From NCBI GenBank assembly GCA_024195585.1, contig SWBL01000475.1:1-29940 (forward strand): a stretch of DNA of 29,940 nucleotides, read 5' to 3'. Position 1 is the first letter of the stretch; each line of letters begins with the position of its first letter. Origin of the DNA: Aureobasidium sp. EXF-3400. Lineage: Eukaryota; Ascomycota; Dothideomycetes; Dothideales; Saccotheciaceae. The notes under the pieces were generated by a model. That model saw only the letters and a list, made by a program, of their open reading frames with translations, was not told the DNA's origin and did no database searches. Below are positions 19,660 to 29,940 of the stretch, in pieces. The position numbers and the translations under genes are program-made.

Positions 19660-19817
19660 AATCACAATCAATCACTCATCATGCTCGATCATCACGATCA
19701 TCCATCACAGCCACCATCATTATGCTTCATCATGATCTGTCGTCATGATCATCCCAACTCCACGCTCGATCTCCGTCACCTACATCACGATCATCATTAT
19801 CTCCTATCACCATCACC
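19660..19817. repeat. ATC/GATC-rich simple-sequence tract
   Basis: Irregular runs of CATCA, GATCATC and TCATGATC units, including two copies of CATCACGATCAT. This is low-complexity DNA, degenerate rather than a clean microsatellite. Confidence 0.6.
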
Positions 19818-20614
19818 GCTCTTTTGATTCATCTCACTTTCGTGTCGTCGCTTTATATCATACTGTATGCGTGGATTATCTCATGCTATTCTGTACTGTA
19901 GCTTGTTTCTTCCCATTGTGGTAAAATTTCCTTCCAGATCGCGAAGACTTTTATGCATTTTTGTGCACGATGTCTGGTTGGGATTCACACCCTGTCTCTA
20001 GGGTGTCCGGCTCGAGCGACGACAGTAAGGATAGACACAACCCGTATTTTGTCTTTAAAGGACACTGAAAGTACTTCTCTATCGTCTCTTGCTAGTCTCC
20101 ATGTCTCTTTCCTCTATCTATGTATCTTGGAGTGCCTTATAGAGCCACATGTACAATCCGTGAATCTTCCATCGTTCTTCAAATCTCGAGCCTTCAAAAT
20201 CATATTTCCAAACATTGCAGTCCCAGGGGTACATGAATCGAGCCACCACTCACAAAAGAGCTAGCACCACCCACAAAGACTACCTTCCAATATCTTCAAA
20301 GGATAAAAACCAATTGTCGTCGTTCAATGACGAGAGATGTCAAAATCATGCTTGTCACAGGTACCACCCTGTCTCCGAACCACACGTCATTGGCGACCGA
20401 AAATAACAACCATTCTCAATCTTGCATCTATACCCATAAATAGTGTTGCATAAGTGGCAGAGTGATGTCTAACTAGTTGGTATCATCATAACTGGCCATT
20501 TCAGTAGAAACTCGCTAGGAGAACCGGTTGCACGGGATACAGATCTCGGTAAACTAGCATTTCTACAGGGAGCAATGGATTATGACAAACAGAACTACAT
20601 TGCGGGAGGTATCT

Positions 20615-20718
20615 GTGGATCAAGGTATCCACGATTTGAATGTAGCATGTTGCTACTTAGTAATAAGTCTCCTCGAAGGGGCAGATCTATCTGCCCGCGG
20701 AGGTTGATATTGAATCAA
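20615..20718. repeat. cluster of five adjacent small hairpins
   Basis: In order: GTGGAT/ATCCAC (20615-20632), GTAGCA/TGCTAC (20642-20656), ACTTA/TAAGT (about 20655-20668), GGGCAGAT/ATCTGCCC with a 2-base loop flanked by CCTC/GAGG (20671-20703), and TTGAT/ATCAA (20704-20718). It is compatible with a folded transcript, but short stems are common by chance. Confidence 0.35.
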
Positions 20719-21199
20719 GTTGCATGTCAGTCTCCCTGACGTTGTTTTCCTTATTCATGAACATGTGAAACGCAGCGGACTTTAAAATATCAAGTCGAGC
20801 TCTAGATGTCAGGTCTGTTGGATTGTATGTCTATGTCACTTGAAGCAACCTGACTCGCGAGCACCACTATCTATATGTCGATCTTCCGTCATGCATAAGC
20901 TTTCCAAGATCGACCAACCTTCTTTTCGGCTGCCTAATTGGTATAAGGGGTTGTGAGAAAGCCTGCATGATGATCTGCCGGATGAAAGGGATGGACAGTC
21001 TAGAGAATGAGGAAAATCCAGGGGGTGAAAAAATTCCACTAACAGAACTTTTTATATGCTTACGCGTATGCTTATTGTAACCGCGCGCCCGCCTACCAAT
21101 CGCTACACCGAGGCCCTGAGATACGAATGCGAAGTCCGTTTGTAGTAGTGGCGACCGAGCCGTGTGTTCGGGATGCCGAATTGACTCGTAAACATGCTT

Positions 21200-23068
21200 C
21201 TACTGGTTTTCCTTCCAGCGTTCATCCAGGCCTACGGGACTGATGCCTTGGCTGAGCGTTTCTTCTACACTGTGTTGGGTGCGCAGTTTCATGCCTTCCC
21301 TAGAGCCGTCTGTGCCTTGTGAGTACATGGCTAAGTTCAGAACGTCTCGCTTGTGCTGGAGGTATGAAGGAGTTTTGTCCCGTCTCCCCTTCACCTTGGT
21401 AGAACTGCCGAGGAATATCGGATCTGGATGCTTGTCGAGCACAGAGGAAAAGTTGAATTCGACAACGGCATTCTCTACCCCTGCGAAGATGAAGGGTGAG
21501 GTCGGTGATGGTGATGATAGATTGTAGACGGAGCCTTCGGCACTTCGACGCATCCAGCTGTTTGGTCCTCTCCATGTAGAGTTGACGTAACGGTCGCGAG
21601 GATTGATGAAAATGTTCCAGTCTCCTATTGAAGAGTCATTAGGGTCTGACGCTCCGGCGTAGTCATATATGCTGCCTCCTGACATGCGGAGGTCAAACAT
21701 CTTGAGCAGTCCATGGCGTGAAGCACCGGCTACAACACGGTCTCTACCTCGAGAGAGCAAAGAGTAAATGGCGGCGTCATCTGTGGGATCACGGTAGACA
21801 GCTGTGAACGGTGACGGAGAACGCATATCATGCATTCTCACAATGCCATCGTAGCCACCACTGAGAAACAGGTTTCCGTCTCTGCCTCCGTTGCTGTTCA
21901 CCAGCGGCTCAATTGGATATATTGAGGAGGCTTTGCCCGGCTCCAGTTCATCCGCACTTCCAGTAAGGCCTATCTTTCTGATAGGTTCCTCCACAAGACC
22001 TTCTGGACGAATCTCAAAGATGTTGATGGGTTTCACGGATGGTCCCAAGCCGACAGCCAAGTGCTTCGAATCTAGGAATTTGGTCGACCAGATTCGACAA
22101 CCCTTACGGCTCTGAGGTATTGCGTCGATCTCACTGACGGGTGCGACCTTGGATTGAGTTGGGTCCACTTGATACAAAGCAATCCGCGAGTCCGATAGAT
22201 TAGCGGCCAAGTAATGAGGTTGGTCCAGAGTGGTTCCAACATCTGTCGACAATGATGTGGACCGCACTGAGACGCCATTCGTGACATAATACGTCTTGAT
22301 GACACCGCTATCCGAAGCAGGCGGCAATTCCACAAGCTGGAGATCTCCATTGGCAGTCCCGATGATAACCTGTTCACTGCTATCGATGCTGTTGCGCGAG
22401 GGCTGGTCGTCCGACTTGATGATCCGTACGCTAGTGATGTCGTCACGGCCTTCGACACTGCTCAGGGGTTTGTAAGTCCACCACTTCACTCGCGTACCGT
22501 TGTTCTCAAATTTGTCCCGCTTGTCTTGCGGTGATGCGGTGCGATATGCCTCCTCGGTTGATGCGTCCCTAACTTTCACACGCACACACACCTCTGCGCC
22601 AGCACTCCATGCAACGACTTGTCGACGATCTGTCCAGCGGTTCCCGATGGAGTGTTCATGACTATCAACTGCAGGCTGGAAGCCCATGGTCTGACCAGCC
22701 GGTCTTCTCCATTTCTTTATTGCTTGTCCGCTGGGTAGTGCAGTGGCGTCGTTTGAGGGTTCCAGATATGTTGCAAGAAATGCTCGCCTTTGCCAGTTAC
22801 GTGACAAGGTAGTTAGTGAACGCGCAGCATCTCGCCAGTATATCGAAGGGGTTGAATTCGGAAAATGAGTCTGGGTGAATGTTCGCCAGCCTTCCTTTTC
22901 TACAAACTCATGTAAGGATCTTGATGTCCTTGACAGGTGGCCCACCGAAGTGACCGCGCAGTGTGAGACGACCTGATTCAGAAGTTCGGTTGGTAAGTCC
23001 ACCAGTGTAGTCTTGGGAGTCCTCCGATCTTTCAGTCGTACGCTAAGTTGCTGTTTTTCGAAATTCAT
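21200..23068 (-). CDS. F-box protein with WD40-like repeats
   Basis: Probable substrate-recognition subunit of an SCF (Skp1-cullin-F-box) ubiquitin ligase; the target is unknown. Intronless, 622 residues from ATG 23068; an upstream extension to 23134 would need a TTG start. The F-box is at about 21-62 (TTLVDLPTELLNQVVSHCAV...LSRTSRSLHEFVEKEGW). Conserved-looking WRDAARSLTTLSRNWQRRAFLATYLEP follows at 78-104. From about 145 on, the chain is beta-rich and reads as a degenerate propeller. The clearest repeats are VIIGTANGDLQLVEL (234-248), FLSGGYDGIVRMHDMR (401-416) and VVAGASRHGLLKMFDLR (445-461). The C-terminal 60 residues are charged and probably disordered. The gene is divergent from the P450 gene, about 410 bases apart; nothing suggests a shared pathway. 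Confidence 0.88.
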   Translation of the reverse strand: MNFEKQQLSVRLKDRRTPKTTLVDLPTELLNQVVSHCAVTSVGHLSRTSRSLHEFVEKEGWRTFTQTHFPNSTPSIYWRDAARSLTTLSRNWQRRAFLATYLEPSNDATALPSGQAIKKWRRPAGQTMGFQPAVDSHEHSIGNRWTDRRQVVAWSAGAEVCVRVKVRDASTEEAYRTASPQDKRDKFENNGTRVKWWTYKPLSSVEGRDDITSVRIIKSDDQPSRNSIDSSEQVIIGTANGDLQLVELPPASDSGVIKTYYVTNGVSVRSTSLSTDVGTTLDQPHYLAANLSDSRIALYQVDPTQSKVAPVSEIDAIPQSRKGCRIWSTKFLDSKHLAVGLGPSVKPINIFEIRPEGLVEEPIRKIGLTGSADELEPGKASSIYPIEPLVNSNGGRDGNLFLSGGYDGIVRMHDMRSPSPFTAVYRDPTDDAAIYSLLSRGRDRVVAGASRHGLLKMFDLRMSGGSIYDYAGASDPNDSSIGDWNIFINPRDRYVNSTWRGPNSWMRRSAEGSVYNLSSPSPTSPFIFAGVENAVVEFNFSSVLDKHPDPIFLGSSTKVKGRRDKTPSYLQHKRDVLNLAMYSQGTDGSREGMKLRTQHSVEETLSQGISPVGLDERWKENQ

Positions 23069-23477
23069 AATGTTGTGTTTCTGAGAAATCGGAGGCTGGA
23101 CTGACGTAATGATATATATTTCGGAAGGAGCCAATCATCTTATCTCTTGGCGAATATGTCAGTTCAACGTATGGAACACTGAGTCATCTTGCGACAGGAG
23201 CTGTTCCATACAGGGATTCAGAGTCACAATATCTTTGATCCAAGTTGTTACCGCTGGGAGAGAGTTGCCGATTGGTTAACACCTCCTCAACAGATGCAGC
23301 TATGGGTCAGAGAAACACTGTGAAGTGTTGTAGAGCTGCATTATCTGAGCCGTTTCGCGGAAGAAGGGCAAAAGAGTCATACCTTGGCAGTTGGAGATGC
23401 TCTGATTTGCTAATCAACCCCGCTCAGGAGCTCTCTCGACTTCAGTTCTCTTTCACCAACTCCTTGATACCTCTGTA
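23069..23477. promoter_or_regulatory. divergent promoter region between F-box and P450 genes
   Basis: A 409-base gap between two divergent start codons. TATATAT lies around 23113-23119, about 45 bases upstream of the F-box start and too close to be a normal TATA box for that ATG. No other element can be supported. Confidence 0.4.
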
Positions 23478-25653
23478 ATGCTGGCCTCAGTTCTCTTTGG
23501 AGCGGCCATATTGTATGGTCTATATCGCTTCGTCATCTTACCCGTGTTTATCTCTCCACTGTCGAAGATACCAGCGGCTCATCCGACTGCATCATTCAGT
23601 CCTGCATGGATACTATGGACACGATGGAGCAGCAGAGAGAATGCGACTGTTCTTGCTGCCCATGAACGACTTGGCCCTTTGATTCGACTTGGTCCCAACG
23701 AGATAAGCGTGAACTGCGTAAATGGAGGCATCAGAACGGTGAGTAAACACGTCATTCTGACATGTGTAACGTGATTGTAGGAGTATGGAAGCAGTACCAG
23801 GACCGAATTTTCTCTCATCGACGTGTTGTAGTACAGAAGGCCATCGAAAGACACAGTACAGAGCTGCATCGCAATTGCTCTGAAACCTCTCATCAACACC
23901 ACGCCCCTTCGAAAGCTACGGCCATCGGCAAACAACTCCAGATATGCATCGTGACTTGCGACACGGACGCGAGGTTGTTTCAATCTCGGAGAGATGGCTC
24001 AGTTTCTTGCAAAGATAACGTAGAGGCGAAGAGTCCGGATGTACCACCAACACAGAGCTTCTCAAGTCGCGCCGTCACGACACCTGATACTTCTCGGAAT
24101 CAGTACAATCGCAAGGTGCTTGTAAAGCAACTGCTGCCAAACAATATGGCAAGCATGCTCGAAAGTACTGTGTCTATCGATAGCTGATACACACATTCAT
24201 CGATGAGAGCAATTCTCGGCTCTGGCGCTACTCTCCAACCTATGCTCTTACATTCACCTGAATCGACCCTACAATGCGCTTCCGCGGTTGCTGACACGAC
24301 GCCTGCAAGATATACACCGGCGGATTTGACAAAGGCGAATGGTACTCCAATGCTTTCTCAGCGTATGGAGGAGTACACAACATGTTTTCCATGGAAAAGC
24401 GAGACGTCCACTCAGCACGGAAACGCATGATCAGCAACGTCTACGCCAAATCGTCGCTGCAAGCCTCGCCGGCACTCCGCGAAATCAGCGAGACGGTCCT
24501 GTGCGGTCGCATGCTCCCCAGGATTGCCGCTGCTCATGGAGGTGTGTTGGAAGCCTACGAGCTTTTCTCCGCCGTGACCTTGGATGTCGTGACCGCGTAC
24601 ATCTTTGGCCTTGAGCAAGGTTCCAACTTCACCGACCATCCAGAGGTTGGCGCGAAGTGGCTTCATGATTACAAGAGCCGCCAGCCATACTTGTTCTGGA
24701 TCCAAGAGATGCCAAATGTGTTCCAACTCTTCTCAAAACTCGGTCTCGGTGGATGGCTGATCCCGGACTGGGTGGGGCAAAAGAGCGTGGCTATCGAGGA
24801 ACAATGCTTGGAGTGGTGCGATGCTGCGGATGCTGCAATAGTCTCAGGAAAAGCCGCGGAATCTGCTCGATACTATCCCACTGTGTATGGTCAACTGAGA
24901 AGCATGCTCAAGAAGCAGGAACAGAGCGCAGAGAAACAAGACAGCCAACTCAGCCAAGAGCAGAGGCTAGATTTAGCTTCTGAGATGCTGGACCATCTTG
25001 CCGCTGGATTTGATACGTCCGGTATCACACTGACCTACCTGGCGTGGGAGCTCAGTCGTCCTTGTAACGCCACGACACAATCGACACTGCGGAATGAGCT
25101 GCTCTCGCTACGGCCAACTCACCCTACGATCACTGCAGAGTCTGCCGCATCTTTGCCATCCTCAAAGGAAGTCGACGACCTTCCATTGCTCCACGCAGTG
25201 GTCATGGAAACCCTGCGTCTCCACGCGGCAATCCCAGGAGGGCAACCCCGAGTCACACCAGCAGACACCACGTTGGGACCACCAGGCGCCGAAGTCAAGG
25301 GCATTCCAGCCGGCGTACGAGTTGTCTCAGCAGCGCACTCGCTCCATCGAAATCCCGAAGTATTTCCCGAACCCGGCCGCTGGCGCCCCGAGCGCTGGCT
25401 CGACGACAAAGGTGGTGTGGATGGCGGTGGCGAGAAGGCACGATGGTTTTGGGCGTTCGGTTCTGGCGGAAGAATGTGTGTCGGCAGCAACCTGGCAGTG
25501 CTTCAGATGAAGATGATTGTGGCGGCCATATGGTCTAACTTTGAGACGACGATAGTTGATGATGCCGGCATGATCCATGTTGACGCATACTTGGCCGAGC
25601 CTAGGGGTGCCTCAGATGGCAGTTTTCTACGTTTGCGCTGTGGAAAGATCTGA
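23478..25653 (+). CDS. cytochrome P450 monooxygenase
   Basis: Haem-thiolate monooxygenase, probably ER-anchored; the substrate is unknown. Exon 1 is 23478-23738 (87 codons, phase 0, donor GTGAGT). Exon 2 is 24310-25653, giving 534 residues, the usual P450 length. The join GGIRT|IYTGGFDKGEWYSNAFSAYG restores the block expected in this family, and an ATG at 24382 would be an artefact. The N-terminus is a hydrophobic membrane anchor (about residues 1-28), followed by a proline-containing hinge. Helix I carries AGFDTSG at 319-325, ExxR is ETLR at 387-390, PERW is at 447-450, and the haem loop FGSGGRMCVG at 470-479 holds the ligand C477. All key residues are intact. The intron 23739-24309 is 571 bases, far longer than the others here, and ends in an uncommon AAG acceptor after a GCTGAC branch. 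No reductase, transporter or biosynthetic core gene lies nearby, so a secondary-metabolite cluster is not supported. Confidence 0.88.
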
Positions 25654-28600
25654 ATCAAAAAGTCATCGTTATCGTGGTGACGACCAGTTGTGAGCCAGCC
25701 CTTTAATTTCCCGCGATTCAAGCCGTTTCCGATCTGTGTGCCAATCTCCTCGAACCAAACTTCGTCCACATTTGGGAGTAGAATGTGTCTCTAAGCTTGT
25801 TCCTTGCTCTTTGATACGGTATGTGCTGGATGTGAGAAACCCTATTGTACGGGAGGTACAAGATTGGAGACACATGTGACCAGGCAGATTAGCTACTTCG
25901 CGAGCTCTGTTTACGATGACCACAACCCACACGAACTGTGCATTACTTGCTCTTGACCGCAAAGCTCCCGAGAACAAGACCGTTATAGAAGACCGGACGT
26001 GACATAGTTCAACACAAGAAGAAGTCAGAACCATGGGAGAAGACGGTTTGTGACGCGCACACCCGCACCAGGACGGGTCTATCAAAGGACCCTGACAGGA
26101 CACACGGCAGGCCTTAGGAAGCATCATTAGATTCATTACTCGCGTCAGCTCCTGCCTTGCTCAGCTGACCAGCGTTAAGATTGTTCAACCACAAGCCCTT
26201 TCATCATGCCGAGCACCGTATAGTTTTGCGATCGCACTTCGGTCCTTGTATACGCAATGGGGCTAGCTCCAGGCTCGTAATCCGAACTCCAGTCTGCAGG
26301 CCAGCCTCTTGCACTGATGAAAGTGGCTGCAAGCCCAGTCGGTGACATGGCTGGATCTTGGTATCAGGAATCGTGTCTTTGAGCTTGGAGGGACGCTGAA
26401 CGAACAAACCCCACCGTGTCGCAGTAAGTCTTGACTCACATCGCTGGCTATCTTGCGTAACGGTCTACCTGCTCGGACGGGCCGAGGATCCAATCCATTG
26501 TTTCGCGAGCGGAAGCTACTCGTATACGCGTTGTGCAGTCCACTGGTAGGTGACGTCGCCGGCACGGCACGACAAGACAGAGACATAGCAGTTGCACAGC
26601 ATCGACTCGATAGCTGGGATAGGGTTTTCGTGTCAAGTGTTATTCTGGTATCCTCGTAGAGTCAATCGAACGCCGTGCAACTTCACGCGCAAGCCCATGA
26701 CAGCGAGGCTCAGGCTTCAGCGTGTCATATGACAGCCATGCGCAAGAGGCTGATCTCGGAACCCGGATGCCACGTGCTGCTCGAGGACGAATGAAGAGCG
26801 CGTCTCCATAAAAGGAATGTCCGATGACAAGCACATCCTAATCGGTCCTTGGAGTCGATAGTGCTAACTCGAAGCGCCCCCCTTCGCTATCAATGAAGCG
26901 TCCTTCGCTGCGAGGGATTCAAGACATGAGGGTCTCTCCTTTTAGCCTCGAGGCTGAGAAGATCACGAGCAACGTCCCGTTTCTTTTCTTCCAGAAGAGA
27001 GGCCGTTCGGTCTCCGTCGTCGGCGAAGGCGCGCCGTAGAAGAAAAAATCAGAGACACGTCTTACGGGATTGGCAACGTAGAATTGTCGCAGAATATCAA
27101 ATAATGAGACATTTTGACGCGCTTGATTTGGTGGAAAAATCCGTAAGCAAGGAAAAGGTGCAAATGCTGGGCTCCACCACAAACTTCTCCACGCACCGAC
27201 TCCGAGGTTAGTTTGCTCTTTTGGCTTCGGCAGCTCGGCGCGTGTTTAAGGTTCTGCCGAACGGCAGCGAGAAGTGCGCAATAGTTGATCTAACAGGCAT
27301 GGACATTTATACTCCTTTGCGCAAGGCGAATGGAGAACAGTGTTCAAGACATCCACAGGGCTGTGCTAGCTAGGGTAGAAGGTCGAGAGAAGGATGCCCG
27401 ATTGACGACAAAGCTCGTCTTGGTAGCCGAGGTCGAGGTGAATTGAGCCGGCGATCAAGAGTCGCACAGAATAAGCATGTGTCTCGTGAGATGCACACAC
27501 GCTGCACGCGTGTCGATTATAACCTTCCTTCCCTCCTTCACGTGTGGGATGTGCTAGACTTGTTGGTTCGGGATAAAGTAAACAAAGAGCCGTCGGAACG
27601 CAGTGCTTTTGAGCTGGGCTAGGCGTCCATCGGAAAACACTGTTGATGGACATTAGTCCGAGCCTCGAACAATCTCGTCTTTGATAGCCGACATCAGTGT
27701 CTCGACAGAGGATGTTTCCGGTTGAACAAGTATTCCTTGCAGCATGCAAATGATTGATGGTTTCGAATGGAAGTACAAATGTAGGCTTCCTCATTGATTG
27801 TGCAGAAACGAAGCCGCCCGATCTTGATGACACTGCTTGACACTCGGAAAAATGAGGGGGACGACGCGTGCCCGTGGCCCCGTGTCCCCGTGTCATAGTC
27901 AGCTTGGTGGTTGCTTCTTAAGCGCGGGGAGCGGCTCAATCTGACGAGGCGTTTGGCGCGGCGATTTCTTCAGCATTTCGGTCGATTGCTGACTGAGCAC
28001 CACACAAGCTCTTAGGAGCGAGTGCCCTGCGTCCTGCATGAACTGCAGGTGTGATGGGTCTGCATGAGTATCGATATTAGCTGAAGTCTGAAGTCAAGCA
28101 CAACCTGACTCGTTGGATGACATGCGTATCTGTGGAGAAAGATCCCAAACCGGCCTCGCTTCCAACAGTCATGTCTCGAAATAGTGCCATATGCATCTAT
28201 CTTGCAAGAGGGAGTCGGGGTAGTATGCATAGTCATTTGAAATAGCAACTGCCGCCGGTGAGCACACTGCATGTTTCTTATGCGATATTCATGCATGAGT
28301 GGTGATAGCGAGAGTGATAAATACAACAGACACAAGGCTCTTAAGATCCTCACTGTCGCTTAAGCATGTATGCAGGCATTTTCCGGGTTAGACTCAAGCG
28401 TTACCCGATGAGTAAACCTAACGATTTAGGAAATCCTGGTGATGTGATTCGGCCTGACCGACTCGATGCGTATTAATGCAAGCATCTGTCAATAGAATGA
28501 TGTTCTGCAGGGCAGGCGGCTCGGAGCAAAACAGTAGGCAAGACCATTTATTAAACATTATGACAGTCGGCTGAATGCACGTCAGGAATGGCTGTTCGGA

Positions 28601-29940
28601 TCTGAAGATTTGGTGTCCAACGCCCACGTGGAGATTTGAGTGAGAAATGTCTTTGACCGTTGATTTTGTTTGCGAAACCCGAGACGAAGAAGAACCATGA
28701 CAATCCCTGGCTTGCGAGGTGCAGCAAACCTGCAGCTGTAAGCCAGGATGCCACGCGACTGCGCGTGTCCGCGAGGAAACGTGGCGCTTTGTGCTCAGTA
28801 TGTCGACGTCCTTTTGACAGGGGACGGCGCTATCTTTAAGGGCCCTCGATGCACAACCTTCCGATGGATGGCGATGGCGAGGGTCGCTTAGATGCACTCT
28901 AGGCTGCACAAAAGGCTCGCCGCATAACTTGTCTAGCAAGCGGCACTTGATCCAGCTGCTACGAGGTGTGAGCGAAGCAGTGAGACAGAGAGGCCGAGCG
29001 CGCAAAGAGATGTTGTTGACAGGTCAGGATGCAGAGACCGGACAGCGCGGTGCGAAACGGCCAGCCATGTCTTGCATGACACACAGACGTGATGGCGCCG
29101 CACCTTGGCAGGTTCGGAGCTGATATCATCGCGGTAAGCTACCCTGTTATGGGCGGCGGGAGGAGGGCAACTCATATCGCCATCCCACATTGACAGCAGC
29201 AGCTCCCGCGCGTCCCGGCGAGATTCCCGAAGGAACGCGATTGATTGATGATTCCCTAAGGGCCCTGACGATATTTGGACATGCGATATACATGTACGAG
29301 AGGGAAGTAGCAGATGCGACAGGGACAGGAACAGGGACAGAGCTCGGCGAGACGCCTTCTTTTTATGCTTGCATGCGAGGGACAGAGAGAGCGACCGAAA
29401 GGCGCTGCGCAGTGCGATACTGCAGAGTTGGCTACGAGGTGCTTGGTCGTGCCCTTAAGGAGGGCTTTCTGAAGGAACATGCCACGACGGCTTGTCGCTG
29501 GTGTTGTTGCTTGATCGGTTGAAATGATCGCAATCTCCCTTCTCATTTCACCAACCACCAGCCAAACTCCAGGTCTGACCATGAATTTTTGCGTTTAAGG
29601 CTGACCAAAAACCGTTATTTCCATCTGGAACATTGCCGCCACCCAGTCATAAGGCAAGACGTTGATTCCGAATGAATTGTCCCTAGTCTCAAGTCTGAGA
29701 CAGTGGATTTTGTCAGGTCTCAAAGGCATCCGGTGACTGTGTTGGACTCGGCATTTGAGGGTTATTATATGGGTGCAGTGAAGCCTTCCCGAGACGCTTG
29801 CAAGGACTCGGGACTTTGAATCTTTGGTAGCGAATCGAGCGAAAAGACATCGTTCGCGGGAACACTGCAACTTTGAACCAGTCAGATCGTCGACCAGCGC
29901 CCAGGGCCGGTACTTTTCCAAACATCACCCACGGTTAGTG
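25654..29940. other. gene-free stretch to the end of the window
   Basis: No frame here reads like a protein. The longer ones (27366-27896 and 28418-29005, both minus) are rich in Cys, His, Ser and Arg without domain patterns and look random. I see no transposon motifs, telomeric repeats or tRNA. Minor structures are a hairpin GTCCATC/GATGGAC at 27625-27651 and a C-rich CCCCGTG triplication at about 27870-27894. It may be regulatory, or a gene-poor accessory segment. Confidence 0.4.
29318..29340 (+). repeat. short hexamer tandem repeat
   Basis: Almost four copies of GACAGG (GACAGG, GACAGG, AACAGG, GACAG) in tandem. It is a small microsatellite with no function seen. Confidence 0.6.

Larger units (their letters stand above)
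16431..21199. other. gene-free stretch of nearly 5 kb
   Basis: All open frames here are short, overlap each other on both strands and lack domain-like sequence, signal peptides or convincing splice joins. I see no transposase or reverse-transcriptase motif and no tRNA. What can be seen is structural: hairpins at 16752-16771 (CGGGATG/CATCCCG), 16953-16971 (ACGAAGAT/ATCTTCGT) and 19987-20006 (ACACCCT/AGGGTGT), plus an inverted repeat at 18692-18758, an ATC-rich tract at 19660-19817 and a hairpin cluster at 20615-20718, the last three listed separately. Long regulatory DNA, non-coding RNA genes or an old decayed repeat are all possible. Confidence 0.4.

Noticed and set aside
23069..23134. Extension of the F-box protein to a TTG at 23134
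   Set aside because: Non-ATG start without support. ATG 23068 begins just before the F-box, as expected.
23762..24187. 141-codon frame inside the P450 intron
   Set aside because: Random-looking composition and no link to P450 sequence. It does not join in phase with either flanking exon in a meaningful way.
27366..29005. Minus-strand frames of 176 (27366-27896) and 195 (28418-29005) codons
   Set aside because: Cys/His/Ser/Arg-rich translations without motifs, similar to other chance frames in GC-balanced DNA.
1..29940. tRNA, 5S rRNA, CRISPR arrays and transposase genes
   Set aside because: I looked for B-box-like GGTTCRA strings, regularly spaced repeats and transposon protein motifs and found none that held up. 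A tRNAscan or covariance search was not possible here.

Overview
The window is nuclear DNA of a filamentous ascomycete fungus (Pezizomycotina). The evidence is short spliceosomal introns (about 50-95 bases) with GT...CTAAC/CTGAC...AG signals, genes of mixed orientation each with its own promoter, and typical fungal families: a C2H2 regulator, a Cys-type glutathione peroxidase, a Kex2-processed secreted protein, an F-box protein and a microsomal P450. A dothideomycete is my best guess, but it rests on general flavour only.

Layout. 1-3.2 kb: a C2H2 zinc-finger transcription factor gene (+) with a long leader. 3.8-4.65 kb: glutathione peroxidase (+, three exons, possible mitochondrial and cytosolic starts). 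5.5-7.3 kb: flavin amine oxidase (+, two exons). 7.86-8.6 kb: 3,4-dihydroxy-2-butanone-4-phosphate synthase of riboflavin synthesis (-, two exons), convergent with the oxidase. 9.1-13.35 kb: a head-to-head pair encoding the two subunits of a biotin-dependent acyl-CoA carboxylase, namely biotin carboxylase plus biotin carrier (-) and carboxyltransferase (+, with a 32-base first exon that a plain ORF search misses). 14.2-16.25 kb: a large secreted modular cell-surface protein (-). 16.25-21.2 kb: almost 5 kb without a convincing gene. 21.2-23.07 kb: F-box/WD40-like protein (-). 23.5-25.65 kb: cytochrome P450 (+), divergent from the F-box gene, with an unusually long 571-base intron. 25.65-29.94 kb: no convincing gene.

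The carboxylase pair is the only clear functional unit. It does not match the motifs I know for methylcrotonyl-CoA or propionyl-CoA carboxylase, and its substrate cannot be told from sequence. The other neighbours look like independent housekeeping or accessory genes. Outside genes, the most interesting things are a multi-arm inverted-repeat structure at 3450-3564, a diverged direct duplication between the oxidase and the riboflavin gene, and a strong sense-strand enrichment of GGACA through the zinc-finger gene.
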